46,018 nt of DNA from Desulforadius tongensis (GCF_016907915.1 NZ_JAFBCW010000020.1:1-46018), one strand, 5' to 3'. Positions 34,764 to 43,414 are shown, counted from the first letter of the stretch. Numbers and translations are program-made. Notes: a model not told the origin generated them from the letters alone.

Positions 34764-34783
34764 CTGGAAAATATATTTTACAG
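34764..34783. promoter_or_regulatory. palindrome upstream of the Crp/Fnr gene
   Basis: CTGGAAAATATATTTTACAG is a 20-bp palindrome with a single mismatched pair, ending 17 bases before the start codon. It could be an autoregulatory operator. Confidence 0.35.
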
Positions 34784-34815
34784 TATTTTGGCCCGTTTAC
34801 ACGGCTGTAATTAGA

Positions 34816-34854
34816 AAAAAACTCCTGCCGGGCTGGGTTCGGCAGGAGTTTTTT
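34816..34854. terminator. bidirectional terminator
   Basis: AAAAACTCCTGCCG / CGGCAGGAGTTTTTT, T run on both strands, ending the minus-strand ferredoxin gene before the Crp/Fnr promoter. Confidence 0.9.
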
Positions 34855-34858
34855 CTTA

Positions 34859-35248
34859 CTACCCGTGAATTAATGCCGGCAGGCATCTGGTACATACCCA
34901 CAAACTTTCCCCTTCCTTACGGCAGGGCAGCAGCGGGGCATCCATTTCGGTTCTGCTGCAGTTAAAACATTTTTGAACTTCAAAATGCACATCCCTTTTA
35001 GCCTGCTGTTCTTTAACTGCCTCTTCAGAAAAGGGTTCTGCTTCCCTGGTTTCTAAAGAAAGCGCCCCCGTGGGACAGGTGCCGATGCAAAAACCGGCCC
35101 CATCGCAAAGCTCTTCTTTTATTACCTTGGCCTTGCCGTTGACTATTTCAATAGCCCCTTCGGCACACGGGGCTACACAGTTGCCGCAGCCGGTGCACTT
35201 TTCTTCATCAATTTTAACAATTTGTCTTTTAATTTTAGCCATAGTCAT
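34859..35248 (-). CDS. ferredoxin with extra C-terminal cysteine domain
   Basis: 129 aa. Residues about 15-70 hold a two-cluster ferredoxin; the first motif is CTGCGNCVAPC, while the second has an expanded spacing, CDGAGFCIGTCP. The C-terminal 35 residues hold two CxxC-type pairs (CFNCSR, CTRC) that could bind zinc or a third cluster. It probably serves as an electron carrier or redox adaptor. The promoter has an FNR-like site at the ideal activating position. ATG at 35248 with AAGGAG; ATG at 35242 is also possible. Confidence 0.85.
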   Translation of the reverse strand: MTMAKIKRQIVKIDEEKCTGCGNCVAPCAEGAIEIVNGKAKVIKEELCDGAGFCIGTCPTGALSLETREAEPFSEEAVKEQQAKRDVHFEVQKCFNCSRTEMDAPLLPCRKEGESLWVCTRCLPALIHG

Positions 35249-35282
35249 TTCACTCCTTGTTGTTTAATGCTGCATGTGTTTA

Positions 35283-35323
35283 ATAGTAGCACTTTTATTG
35301 TATACTGTTAATGATATAGATCA
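35283..35323 (-). promoter_or_regulatory. FNR-class promoter of the ferredoxin gene
   Basis: On the minus strand -35 TTAACA (35306-35311) and -10 TACTAT (35283-35288) are 17 bases apart. Next to the -35 box lies TGATCTATATCA (35312-35323), which matches the FNR core TGAT-N4-ATCA. Its centre falls at about -41.5, the class II activator position. Confidence 0.65.
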
Positions 35324-35428
35324 CATGTTTTATAAATAAAGGATTAACAGCGCTGATGTCAAATTAATATAAAATCAGCGCTAAAGGTGCTTGCGGTTGA
35401 CCGCTGGCCGTCAAGGGAGGGATAGTTT

Positions 35429-36139
35429 CTGAAAAAACAGCCCCCTATTTGGGAATGTGCAGGGTGTCCGGTGCGCAGGTTAACTATAGTATGTGATTTA
35501 AAAGGGGAAGATTTGCTGGAATTTCAAAGGAATGTACAAAAGCACAGGGTAAAATCCGGTCAGCTTATTTACTCCGAGGGAGAAAAATGTGCCGGGTTGT
35601 ATATCATCATGCACGGCCGGGTGAAATTATATTACGAAAGTATCGACGGTAAAGAACAAATTGTTGATATTATTGGTCCCGGTGCGGTGTTTGGGGATGT
35701 GTCATTAACCGCCAACAGCAGGTATGATGTCAGTGCAGAAGCATATGAAGACGGGGTGTACTGCAGTATTCCGCTGGACTATTACCAGCAGCTGGTACAA
35801 AGCAAACCCCAGGTGGCCATTCGCCTGCTGACGGTGCTTGAGTCCCAGCTGACTAAATCAAGAAAAATGATCAGGGATTTATCATTAAAGAGGGCCCGGC
35901 AGAGAATGGCTTCCATTATTGTCAGGCTGGCCAATGAAGAGGGCAGGGATGCACCCGGTGGGATGGAAATTAAGCTGCCGGTTACCGTTCAAACCCTGGC
36001 TTACATGAGCGGTTTAACCCAGGAAACGGCATCCAGGGTACTCAGTGAATTTCGCAAAACGGGAGTAATAGCTTTAAAGAACCGCAGGTTAAAAATACTG
36101 CAGTACGAGAAATTGAAAGAGAATGCCGAAATGGGTTGA
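35429..36139 (+). CDS. FNR-like regulator with N-terminal cysteine cluster, probable CTG start
   Basis: 236 aa if translation starts at CTG 35429, which has GGGAGGG seven bases upstream and follows a TAG stop. This start adds 14 residues and gives the N terminus WECAGCPVRRLTIVC, three cysteines as in Fe-S or oxygen-sensing FNR/Crp relatives. The GTG at 35471 has only a weak site and loses two of the three. The rest is a cNMP-type barrel (GRVKLYYESIDGKEQIVDII) and winged helix (TVQTLAYMSGLTQETASRVLS). It is divergent from the ferredoxin gene, with an FNR palindrome between them. Confidence 0.75.
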   Translation: MKKQPPIWECAGCPVRRLTIVCDLKGEDLLEFQRNVQKHRVKSGQLIYSEGEKCAGLYIIMHGRVKLYYESIDGKEQIVDIIGPGAVFGDVSLTANSRYDVSAEAYEDGVYCSIPLDYYQQLVQSKPQVAIRLLTVLESQLTKSRKMIRDLSLKRARQRMASIIVRLANEEGRDAPGGMEIKLPVTVQTLAYMSGLTQETASRVLSEFRKTGVIALKNRRLKILQYEKLKENAEMG

Positions 36140-36237
36140 CAAAACGGTTTTTATTTAAGATTATAGTTGTCTATTGTTTAAAGATTTTTTATTTTATATA
36201 CTAGTTAAATAATTATAAATGACAGGCGGTGATATTT

Positions 36238-36426
36238 GTGCGACCGGTTATTGATCACGATACCTGTATTGGCTGTGGTAACTGCCATAATGTCTGCCCG
36301 GCGGAGCCCAACGTATTTGAAGCGGATGACCACCACTGCCAGGTTATCCATCCCGAGGCATGCACCGGGTGTATGGAATGTGAGGTTAACTGCCCCGCAA
36401 GTTCCATTCGCATGCTGGATGAATAA
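36238..36426 (+). CDS. small 2[4Fe-4S] ferredoxin
   Basis: 62 aa. Motifs are CIGCGNCHNVCP near the N terminus and CTGCMECEVNCP near 45, with a longer spacer between. It is the usual size of a clostridial-type ferredoxin. I use GTG at 36238, since GGCGGTGAT is just upstream; GTG at 36229 is the alternative. It sits alone after the FNR-like gene with its own terminator, and could feed the Hdr complex or oxidoreductases nearby. Confidence 0.85.
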   Translation: MRPVIDHDTCIGCGNCHNVCPAEPNVFEADDHHCQVIHPEACTGCMECEVNCPASSIRMLDE

Positions 36427-36438
36427 AACTGCCGGCCG

Positions 36439-36475
36439 AAACCCATCGAGATAAAAGTATCTCGGTGGGTTTTAT
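36439..36475 (+). terminator. rho-independent terminator
   Basis: AAACCCATCGAGAT / ATCTCGGTGGGTTTT, T-rich tail, after the ferredoxin. Confidence 0.85.
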
Positions 36476-36551
36476 TATTATTTGGAAGCATTGATGCAAT
36501 TAATATTTAACTTTGGGTACACTAAGAAAAATTATCTAAAGCGGTGGTAAG

Positions 36552-37466
36552 ATGGAAGAACTGTTGCAAAAAATATTAGAGCAAAATCGCTACCGGGTTA
36601 AGTACGGCCGGGTGGCCTCGTATATTCCCGCGCTGGCCAAGGCAGACCCGGGAAACGTGGGCATAAGTGTGGCGAATATGAAAGGGCAGTTGTTCACCGC
36701 TGGAGATTGCTGTGTTAAGTTTACCATGCAGAGTATTGCCAAACCCCTGGCTTTGATACAGGCCCTGGTGGACAGGGGACCGGTGGAGGTGTTTAGAAAG
36801 GTGGGAATGGAACCCACCGGGGATCCCTTTAACTCTATAATTAAACTGGAGACCCTTAACCCCAGTAAACCCCTTAATCCCATGATTAATGCCGGTGCCA
36901 TAGCTATCACTTCTTTAATAAAGGGAAAAAACAGCAGTGAAAGGATAGAGAGAATTTTAAAACTGGTCCGGTTGATGGCGGGTAATGAAAGCATTGGTAT
37001 AAATGAGAAGGTTTACCGTTCGGAAAAAGAAACTGCCCACCGCAACCGGGCTATGGCCTATTTCATGCTGGATACCGGGGTGCTGGATGGAGATGTGGAA
37101 GATATACTGGATACGTACTTTCTGCAGTGTGCCATTGAAGTTACCTGTTCAGATATAGCCAATATAGCTCTCTGCCTGGCCAATAGGGGAAGTACGCCTG
37201 CCGGCCGGGAGATAGTTCCCGCTGAAATAGTGCGGATTATCACTACTTTTATGGTTACCTGCGGCATGTACAATGCTTCCGGGGAGTTTGCCATCAAAGC
37301 GGGAATACCTGCCAAGAGTGGGGTTTCCGGCGGTATAATGGCGGTGGTGCCTCAAAAGATGGGTATTGGGGTGTACAGTCCTGCCCTGGACCCGAAAGGT
37401 AACAGTACAGCCGGCATACATATTTTGGAGGATTTATCGGCCTGGTTGGACTTAAGCATCTTTTAA
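36552..37466 (+). CDS. glsA: glutaminase A
   Basis: 304 aa, the normal length. It hydrolyses glutamine to glutamate and ammonia. The Ser-x-x-Lys catalytic pair is in FTMQSIAKPLAL near residue 58, and NPMINAGAIA near 113 and the C-terminal PAKSGVSGGIMAVVP near 257 are family blocks. It acts in the cytosol. ATG with a GCGGTGG purine site. It appears to stand alone; the next gene starts 68 bases on. Confidence 0.95.
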   Translation: MEELLQKILEQNRYRVKYGRVASYIPALAKADPGNVGISVANMKGQLFTAGDCCVKFTMQSIAKPLALIQALVDRGPVEVFRKVGMEPTGDPFNSIIKLETLNPSKPLNPMINAGAIAITSLIKGKNSSERIERILKLVRLMAGNESIGINEKVYRSEKETAHRNRAMAYFMLDTGVLDGDVEDILDTYFLQCAIEVTCSDIANIALCLANRGSTPAGREIVPAEIVRIITTFMVTCGMYNASGEFAIKAGIPAKSGVSGGIMAVVPQKMGIGVYSPALDPKGNSTAGIHILEDLSAWLDLSIF

Positions 37467-37534
37467 GGCGGTGTCTTTAGCCGAAGACCACCTGGTGGAT
37501 AAAGTTAGTATCTAAAAAGAAAGGGGAATGTTTA

Positions 37535-37807
37535 GTGGAACGAGATATTACTATTTTAGGATTACTTGTTGACGAGCGGGCTTCCCATGCCCCGGAGGTG
37601 CAGGATGTGTTGACCCGTTACGGGGCACGGATTTTATCCCGCAGCGGTATCCCGGCACCCAGTAAAAACAGGGGAATAATAACCTTGACCATGGAAGCCT
37701 CCCAGCAGGAACGTCAAGAAATGGAGCAGGAACTGGGACAAATACATGGGGTACAGGTAAGGTCAATCAGTTTTGGAGTACCGTCAGATGTATTCCATGA
37801 ATGCTGA
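37535..37807 (+). CDS. TM1266-type small regulator
   Basis: 90 aa of the 'iron-only hydrogenase system regulator' (TM1266) family, an ACT-like ferredoxin-fold protein. Visible blocks are ILGLLVDERASHAPEVQDVL at the start and RSGIPAPSKNRGIITLTME in the middle. No hydrogenase gene is in the window, so its target is unknown. GTG start with AAAGGGG upstream. Its last 24 bases overlap the 3' end of the convergent phosphate transporter. Confidence 0.8.
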   Translation: MERDITILGLLVDERASHAPEVQDVLTRYGARILSRSGIPAPSKNRGIITLTMEASQQERQEMEQELGQIHGVQVRSISFGVPSDVFHEC

Positions 37808-38794
37808 TAACAGCCGGTAAATTATCGTCCCGGAAATAAAGCTGACGGGTAATGTAACTAACCAGGCGCAGATCATGCTGCGCACAGTCTGCCAGTTTAC
37901 AGCATTAACACCGCCGCTTATGCCCGCTCCCACCACCGAGGATGATATAACATGGGTGGTGCTTACCGGCAGATGCAGTAACGTAGCGGTGATAATTATG
38001 CCGGCCGAACTCAGGTCGGCAGAAAAGGCGTTGGGCGGACGCAGCCTGGTGATGCGTTGGCTGACGGTGTAAATTATGCGCCACCCCCCCACCGAAGTGC
38101 CGGCGGCCATGGCCAGTGCGGCGGTGATTTTAACCCACAGGGGTATGGTGCGGCAGTCCGGCTGTAATCCCGCTGCCACCAGGGCAAAGGTGATGACGCC
38201 CATAGTTTTTTGAGCGTCATTTGTACCGTGGCTGAAGGCCTGGAAGAAGGCGGTAATTACCTGCAGTTTTCGGAAATAATGATCGGCTTTGGCGGCGGAA
38301 GATGGTGGGATTAAGCGTTTGCACAGGGACATAATAAAAAAACCCGTTGCCATGGCCAGCAGGGGGGAGATTATCAAAGCCTGAATAATGTGCCAAAGGC
38401 CGGCTTTGTTTACTGTCTCCCATCCGGCAGCAGCGGCTGCCGCTCCGGCCAGTGAACCGATTAGAGCGTGGGAAGAACTGCTGGGTATTCCCAGGTACCA
38501 GGTGAATAAGTTCCATGTTACTGCTGACATTAATGCAGCCATAATTACCGGCAGACCATTTTCCAGCTGTGCCGGATCGGCGATTTCTGCACCGATGGTA
38601 TGGGCCACCCCGGTAAAAAGTACCGCTCCTAAAAAGTTTAAAACAGAAGCCCAAATGATGGCCCGGCGGGGGGAAAGGGCACCGGTGGCGATGGATGTGG
38701 CCACCGCGTTGGCGGTGTCGTGAAAGCCGTTAATAAAGTCGAAGATTAAAGCCATTAATACAATAACAAATACCAGCCCAAAACTTTCCGGCAT
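37784..38794 (-). CDS. PiT-family phosphate transporter
   Basis: 336 aa, about ten membrane helices. The two PiT repeats are clear: DFINGFHDTANAVATSIATG near residue 16 and AFSHGTNDAQKTMGVITFAL near 190. It imports phosphate or sulfate with protons or sodium; family members in sulfate reducers have been proposed for sulfate. The ATG at 38794 has GAGGTG upstream; an in-frame ATG at 38824 is less likely. Unusually, no PhoU-like gene is adjacent; a MarR/Hpr-like regulator is upstream on the same strand. Confidence 0.9.
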   Translation of the reverse strand: MPESFGLVFVIVLMALIFDFINGFHDTANAVATSIATGALSPRRAIIWASVLNFLGAVLFTGVAHTIGAEIADPAQLENGLPVIMAALMSAVTWNLFTWYLGIPSSSSHALIGSLAGAAAAAAGWETVNKAGLWHIIQALIISPLLAMATGFFIMSLCKRLIPPSSAAKADHYFRKLQVITAFFQAFSHGTNDAQKTMGVITFALVAAGLQPDCRTIPLWVKITAALAMAAGTSVGGWRIIYTVSQRITRLRPPNAFSADLSSAGIIITATLLHLPVSTTHVISSSVVGAGISGGVNAVNWQTVRSMICAWLVTLPVSFISGTIIYRLLSAFMEYI

Positions 38795-38852
38795 ATGGCA
38801 CCTCATAAAAAAGTTCTTTTTCACACCATATTCCGGATTGAGGTATTAATGA

Positions 38853-39365
38853 CTATAATTCTTTTCTTTCCAGTTTATTACGCAGCTTTTTAGTTGACTT
38901 TTGAACATATTGTACAAATTTTTCGCCGTTGAACAATCTGTTCAGCCGGTAGAGAGTATCGAAATACTGCTGTACCAGTTCTTTGTTTCCCAAATTTAAT
39001 GCATCTATAAATTTAAAATTATCCTTATTGTTCCAGCTGATTTTGAGCATTTTTTTACCCTTGTCGGTTATGTAGACCCGTTTGGTGCGGGCATCCTTTA
39101 CATCGGTTTCTTTACGCACCATACCGAACCGTTCCATTCTTTCCACCAGGTCTATAACCGTTGAGAGGTGCCAAATACCGTATTCACTAATTTGCGAAAG
39201 GGTACTGCCGTTTTCGAAGTAAAGAATCCACAGCAGGTGCTGCTGGGAAACAGTTAAACCACTTTTAGCGGCGCATTTTCTCCAGTCTTCATCAATGGCT
39301 TTATACAGCCCGCGGGTTAAATTCAGTATTTCATGCAGCAAGCAGGTCTTGTTTATTTCATCCAA
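38853..39365 (-). CDS. MarR-family regulator, Hpr/ScoC-like
   Basis: 170 aa. MarR fold with winged-helix region STLSQISEYGIWHLSTVIDLVERMERFGMVRKE and wing VKDARTKRVYITDKGKK. The N-terminal NLTRGLYKAIDEDWRK and LTVSQQHLLWI blocks resemble the Hpr/ScoC transition-state regulators of bacilli. The start TTG at 39365 has AAGGGAG eight bases upstream; the frame extends to 39407 with no ribosome site. It probably regulates itself or the phosphate transporter just downstream. Confidence 0.85.
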   Translation of the reverse strand: MDEINKTCLLHEILNLTRGLYKAIDEDWRKCAAKSGLTVSQQHLLWILYFENGSTLSQISEYGIWHLSTVIDLVERMERFGMVRKETDVKDARTKRVYITDKGKKMLKISWNNKDNFKFIDALNLGNKELVQQYFDTLYRLNRLFNGEKFVQYVQKSTKKLRNKLERKEL

Positions 39366-39397
39366 AGGCTTCACTCCCTTACCAAAAGATAACAAAA

Positions 39398-39412
39398 TAT
39401 TATACAAAGTAT
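39398..39412 (-). promoter_or_regulatory. possible -10 box with operator for the MarR gene
   Basis: On the minus strand TATAAT overlaps the inverted repeat ATAC-AAA-GTAT, about 35 bases before the start codon; autoregulation is plausible. No good -35 box is seen. Confidence 0.3.
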
Positions 39413-39465
39413 TGTAAAAATCCTTTTAATTTGCACCTAATTTCTAAAATTTAAACAAAAAAGAA

Positions 39466-39526
39466 AACCCCCGCAGTATAATGTATACTTATATAAAAGA
39501 ACTTGAGATATATGCGGGGCTTTTTT
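39466..39526 (+). promoter_or_regulatory. terminator-like hairpin in the nhaC leader
   Basis: CCCCGCA (39467-39473) pairs with TGCGGGG (39513-39519) across about 39 bases, with further TATA/TATA pairing, followed by CTTTTTT. It lies on the + strand about 220 bases before the NhaC start and could attenuate transcription. Confidence 0.4.
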
Positions 39527-39537
39527 ATTATATAAAA

Positions 39538-39738
39538 ATGTATAAAGTTCCCGCTTTTTCTGTGCGGCAGCGGGATGTTTTGATAAAATTTAACAATAAA
39601 AAAGGATATTTACAGTTGAAGGAGAAAAAACAGTTGTCTGATAATTTTATAAAGGTGGTGAAAAATTATTTACTAAAACAAAAAGATTTTAAAGTGAATG
39701 TTCAAAATGGACACGAGAGACTATTAATGAGGAGGTAA
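39538..39738 (+). CDS. doubtful small ORF before nhaC
   Basis: A basic frame of up to 66 residues from ATG 39538 (TTG at 39616 is another start); no good ribosome site. The frame opens further upstream but there runs through a terminator-like hairpin. Not recognised. It ends four bases before the NhaC start, which would suit translational coupling. Confidence 0.25.
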   Translation: MYKVPAFSVRQRDVLIKFNNKKGYLQLKEKKQLSDNFIKVVKNYLLKQKDFKVNVQNGHERLLMRR

Positions 39739-39742
39739 GTAA

Positions 39743-41293
39743 ATGGAATATGGATGGCTGTCAGTAATTCCGCCATTAATTGCTATTACGGCAGCACTAA
39801 TTACTAAAGAAGTTCTATTGTCGTTATTTTTAGGTATTTTTGTGGGTGCATTTATTCTTTCCGATTACAGCTTAATTGCGGCCTTTGAAAAAACCTTTGC
39901 CATTGGATTTAAAAGCATGTCAGACCCGGAGTGGAATATTCCCATTTTGGCCTTTCTGTTTTTACTCGGTGGATTGACTGCTCTGATTTCTGCCTCCGGC
40001 GGCAGCAGAGCCTTTGGTGAATGGGCACTGGCCCGGGTAAAAAGCCGCACGGGGGCCCAAATGGTGACAATGTTATTAGGAATTATTATCTTTATTGACG
40101 ACTACTTCAACAGCCTGGCAGTGGGTCAGGTGGCCCGTCCCATCACCGACAGGCACCGTGTTTCCAGGGCCAAGTTGGCTTATATAATTGACTCCACCGC
40201 CGCACCGGTTTGTATTATTGCTCCCCTTTCCAGTTGGGGCGCTTACATCATTACCGTTATTGCCGACCAATTGAAAAACGTAAATGTCACCGGTATTGAG
40301 CCGCTGACAGCTTTTATAACCATGATTCCCATGAACATTTACGCCATACTGACACTGCTGATGGTGATTGTAATCGCTGTTACCAATGTTGAGTTTGGCC
40401 CCATGGCCGGGGAAGAAAAAAGAGCCCTTAAAACCGGCCAGCTGTATGACCAAAGCAAGGGTGAGCCCCCGGGCAGCCCGGAAGTGGAATTAAGTAAAGA
40501 CGGTACGGTAAAAGGTAAAGTTATCGACCTGGTGCTGCCCATTTTGGGGCTGATATTTTTTACCACGCTGGCCATGCTGTATACCGGCGGTTATTTTGGT
40601 GAACAGGGCGGCTCATTGATGGATGCCTTCCTAAATACCGCCGTTAGTATATCGCTGGTATACGGTGCTGCCTTAACCATTATTTTTGCTGCTTTTCTGT
40701 ACCTGCCGCGGAAACAGATGAAACCCCGGGATTTTATCCCGGCGCTGCTGAAGGGGATGCAGTCTATGGTTACCGCCATTGTTATTCTTGTACTGGCCTG
40801 GGCCATCGGCGGTGTAATTGGTGAGCTGGGTACAGGTAAATTTTTGGCTTCTAAATTAAGTGAAAAACTGCCCGTATACCTGCTGCCCAGTTTGGCCTTT
40901 GCCCTTTCCGGTTTAATGGCCTTTGCCACCGGTACATCATGGGGCACCTTTGGTATCATGCTGCCCATTGCTGCTCCAATGGCAGCCGGTGCCGGTACCG
41001 GTACGGATATTATTTTGATGTCCATGGCTGCCGTGCTGGCCGGTGCAGTGTACGGGGACCATATTTCCCCCATATCCGATACCACCATTTTGTCTTCCAC
41101 CGGCGCAGCCTGTCACCATATTGACCACGTGCGCACCCAGCTGCCCTATGCCACACTGGTGGCCGCTATCAGCATGGTGGGCTATATTATAATGGTGCTG
41201 GTTAACAATGTACTGGCCGGTTTAGGTTTTTCCATACTGCTTTTAATCGGTGCCGTTTTTGCCCTGAAAAAGGGAAAATTAGAGGTTGAATAA
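39743..41293 (+). CDS. NhaC-family sodium/proton antiporter
   Basis: 516 aa, about twelve membrane helices. NhaC/MleN-type blocks: SVIPPLIAITAALITKEVLLS at the start, FIDDYFNSLAVGQVARPITDR near 122 with the acidic residues of the ion path, and SPISDTTILSSTGAACHHIDHV near 436. It exports sodium in exchange for protons, or an organic anion exchange as in MleN. ATG with GGAGG six bases upstream. A cytosolic loop near 222-255 is poorly conserved. Confidence 0.92.
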   Translation: MEYGWLSVIPPLIAITAALITKEVLLSLFLGIFVGAFILSDYSLIAAFEKTFAIGFKSMSDPEWNIPILAFLFLLGGLTALISASGGSRAFGEWALARVKSRTGAQMVTMLLGIIIFIDDYFNSLAVGQVARPITDRHRVSRAKLAYIIDSTAAPVCIIAPLSSWGAYIITVIADQLKNVNVTGIEPLTAFITMIPMNIYAILTLLMVIVIAVTNVEFGPMAGEEKRALKTGQLYDQSKGEPPGSPEVELSKDGTVKGKVIDLVLPILGLIFFTTLAMLYTGGYFGEQGGSLMDAFLNTAVSISLVYGAALTIIFAAFLYLPRKQMKPRDFIPALLKGMQSMVTAIVILVLAWAIGGVIGELGTGKFLASKLSEKLPVYLLPSLAFALSGLMAFATGTSWGTFGIMLPIAAPMAAGAGTGTDIILMSMAAVLAGAVYGDHISPISDTTILSSTGAACHHIDHVRTQLPYATLVAAISMVGYIIMVLVNNVLAGLGFSILLLIGAVFALKKGKLEVE

Positions 41294-41320
41294 CAGTGGT
41301 ATTTGAAATATGATATTAAG

Positions 41321-41354
41321 CAGCAGGCCTCCCATATATGCGGGAGGTCTGCTG
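41321..41354 (+). terminator. hairpin after the NhaC gene
   Basis: CAGCAGgCCTCCC / GGGAGGtCTGCTG, strong stem, weak T tract. Confidence 0.65.
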
Positions 41355-41398
41355 TTTGGTTGTAATTTTTATTATTTCAGGGTAGGTGAAATGCCGGG

Positions 41399-42289
41399 AT
41401 GGCGGAAGAAAAGTTTATGAGTTTGCTGGAACAGGTGCAGTGGCTTTCAGTAATTGAAAAAATGGTTGTTACTGTGGCCATAATCATTATCAGTTATATT
41501 TTAATGAAGCTGAGAACTAAGCTGATAGCGCGGATATTTAAATTTACCAAAATGGATGAAAACAAAGAGCGCACCTTGGCAACCATGCTGATGTCCTTTA
41601 CCAGGTATGTCATTTACATCATTGCCGTGCTGTTAATATTAAAGCAGTTTGTGGACATTACCCCCATTATTGCCGGAGCCGGGGTGGTGGGGCTGGCCAT
41701 TGGTTTTGGTGCCCAAAGCCTGGTAAAAGACGTAATTACCGGTTTCTTTGTCATGTTTGAAGATCAGTTTCACGTGGGGGACTTTGTGCAGATTAACGGG
41801 GAAGTAACCGGTACGGTGGAAGAAATTGGACTGCGGATGACCACCATCAGGGAATGGTCTGGTAAAAAATTTTACATTCCCAATTCAGAAATCCGTACGG
41901 TGCGAAACTATAACCGCCGGGAACTGCGGGCCATTGTGTCGGTGACATTTCCCTATGAAGAAGATCCTGTTAAAGTGAGGGAACTGCTGGAGGACGTGTG
42001 CAGGCAGGTGGAACGTGATTTCCGGGATCAATTTTTAACCGATGAAAGGGGCAGCCTGGTGGAACCGCCCCAGGTATATGGTGTTACCGATATAAACGAA
42101 AACGACCGGGGCGGTACGTTTACCATTATTGCCAAAACTAAACCGGCCTCCATTTGGACGGTGGAAAAAATGTTAAAAGAATATATTTGGCGCCACTGCT
42201 ACCAGCAGGGAGTAAAAATTGCTTACCCCAGGCGCATTTACCAGGAAGTGGAGAGCAGAGAAGCGGGAACGGGTGCTGCCGGTATTTAG
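41399..42289 (+). CDS. small-conductance mechanosensitive channel (MscS family)
   Basis: 296 aa. Three membrane helices in the first 110 residues; the pore helix is GAGVVGLAIGFGAQSLVKDVI near 95, followed by the cytoplasmic vestibule with the beta domain (GDFVQINGEVTGTVEEIGLR) and C-terminal domain. It releases solutes on hypo-osmotic shock. ATG at 41399 with GGTGAAAT upstream; ends in a charged tail. Next gene is 95 bases away. Confidence 0.92.
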   Translation: MAEEKFMSLLEQVQWLSVIEKMVVTVAIIIISYILMKLRTKLIARIFKFTKMDENKERTLATMLMSFTRYVIYIIAVLLILKQFVDITPIIAGAGVVGLAIGFGAQSLVKDVITGFFVMFEDQFHVGDFVQINGEVTGTVEEIGLRMTTIREWSGKKFYIPNSEIRTVRNYNRRELRAIVSVTFPYEEDPVKVRELLEDVCRQVERDFRDQFLTDERGSLVEPPQVYGVTDINENDRGGTFTIIAKTKPASIWTVEKMLKEYIWRHCYQQGVKIAYPRRIYQEVESREAGTGAAGI

Positions 42290-42383
42290 CATCAAATATT
42301 TAGTATACAGTACTTAATTAAAAAGTAGAAAATGATATGTTATAATGTATTTATATATTATGTTATTTTTGGGAGGTTTACAT

Positions 42384-43352
42384 ATGGATCGCGAACTGGC
42401 AATGGAGCTTGTCCGGGTTACCGAGGTGGCAGCATTGGGAAGTGCCCGCTGGTTGGGGCGCGGTAAAAAGACCGAGGCAGATGATGCCGCCACCAGCGCC
42501 ATGAGGGAGATGTTTGATTCGGTAAGCATGAATGGTACGGTGGTTATCGGTGAGGGGGAAATGGATGAGGCCCCCATGTTATATATTGGCGAAAAACTTG
42601 GCTGTGCGCCGGCTCCCGAAGTGGATGTGGCCGTGGACCCGCTGGAGGGCACCAACCTGGTGGCCAAGGGTTACGGCAATGCGCTGGCGGTGGTGGCCGT
42701 AGCAGACCGGGGGAATTTATTGCACGCGCCGGATATGTATATGGAGAAAATTGCTGTGGGCCCCCGGGCAGCGGGTAAAATTCATATTGATGATCCCATT
42801 GAACATACTTTAAAAATTTTGGCCGAGGTTAATAATAAAAATATCAGCGATTTAACAGTGATGATACTGGAACGGGAGCGTCACAAACACTTTATAGAAG
42901 GTGCCCGCAGTGCCGGGGCCAGGGTGCGCCTGTTCAGTGACGGTGATGTGGGGGCAGCCATCAATACCGCCCTGGATGAAACCGGTATCGATTTGTACGT
43001 GGGAATCGGCGGGGCGCCGGAGGGCGTTATTGCCGCTGCGGCGCTGAAATGCATGGGCGGGGAAATGCAGGCTCGGTTAGTGCCGCAGAACGATGAAGAA
43101 TACCGCCGCTGCGTGAAAATGGGTTTAAAAGACCCCCGGCAGATATTATACATGGACGACCTGGTTAAAGGTGATGATGCCATCTTTGCTGCCACCGGCG
43201 TAACTGACGGCGAGCTTTTAAAGGGGGTTCGTTATTTAAGCAACGACCGGGCGGAAACCCATTCCATAGTAATGAGAGCTAAAACGGGAACCGTTAGGTT
43301 TATTAAGGCCGTTCATTACCTGCCCAATAAGCCGCATTTGGTTCTGAAATAA
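42384..43352 (+). CDS. glpX: class II fructose-1,6-bisphosphatase
   Basis: 322 aa. It removes the 1-phosphate of fructose 1,6-bisphosphate in gluconeogenesis. Metal and substrate motifs are [15 protein letters not shown] near residue 28, [11 protein letters not shown] near 54, [12 protein letters not shown] near 81 and [14 protein letters not shown] near 208. ATG at 42384 with GGGAGG seven bases upstream; an ATG at 42345 is in frame but lacks a site. Followed by a strong terminator. Confidence 0.95.
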   Translation: MDRELAMELVRVTEVAALGSARWLGRGKKTEADDAATSAMREMFDSVSMNGTVVIGEGEMDEAPMLYIGEKLGCAPAPEVDVAVDPLEGTNLVAKGYGNALAVVAVADRGNLLHAPDMYMEKIAVGPRAAGKIHIDDPIEHTLKILAEVNNKNISDLTVMILERERHKHFIEGARSAGARVRLFSDGDVGAAINTALDETGIDLYVGIGGAPEGVIAAAALKCMGGEMQARLVPQNDEEYRRCVKMGLKDPRQILYMDDLVKGDDAIFAATGVTDGELLKGVRYLSNDRAETHSIVMRAKTGTVRFIKAVHYLPNKPHLVLK

Positions 43353-43367
43353 TTAGTTAGCATATTG

Positions 43368-43390
43368 AAAGGGGCCGTTAGGCCCCTTTT
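43368..43390. terminator. terminator between glpX and the convergent oxidoreductase
   Basis: AAAGGGGCC / GGCCCCTTT with loop GTTA and T run. Confidence 0.9.
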
Positions 43391-43414
43391 CACTCTCCGG
43401 TCTATATCTGCTTT

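Noticed and set aside
40591-41100. 169-residue minus-strand ORF inside the NhaC gene
   Set aside because: Antisense shadow of a well supported gene; no ribosome site or protein-like pattern.
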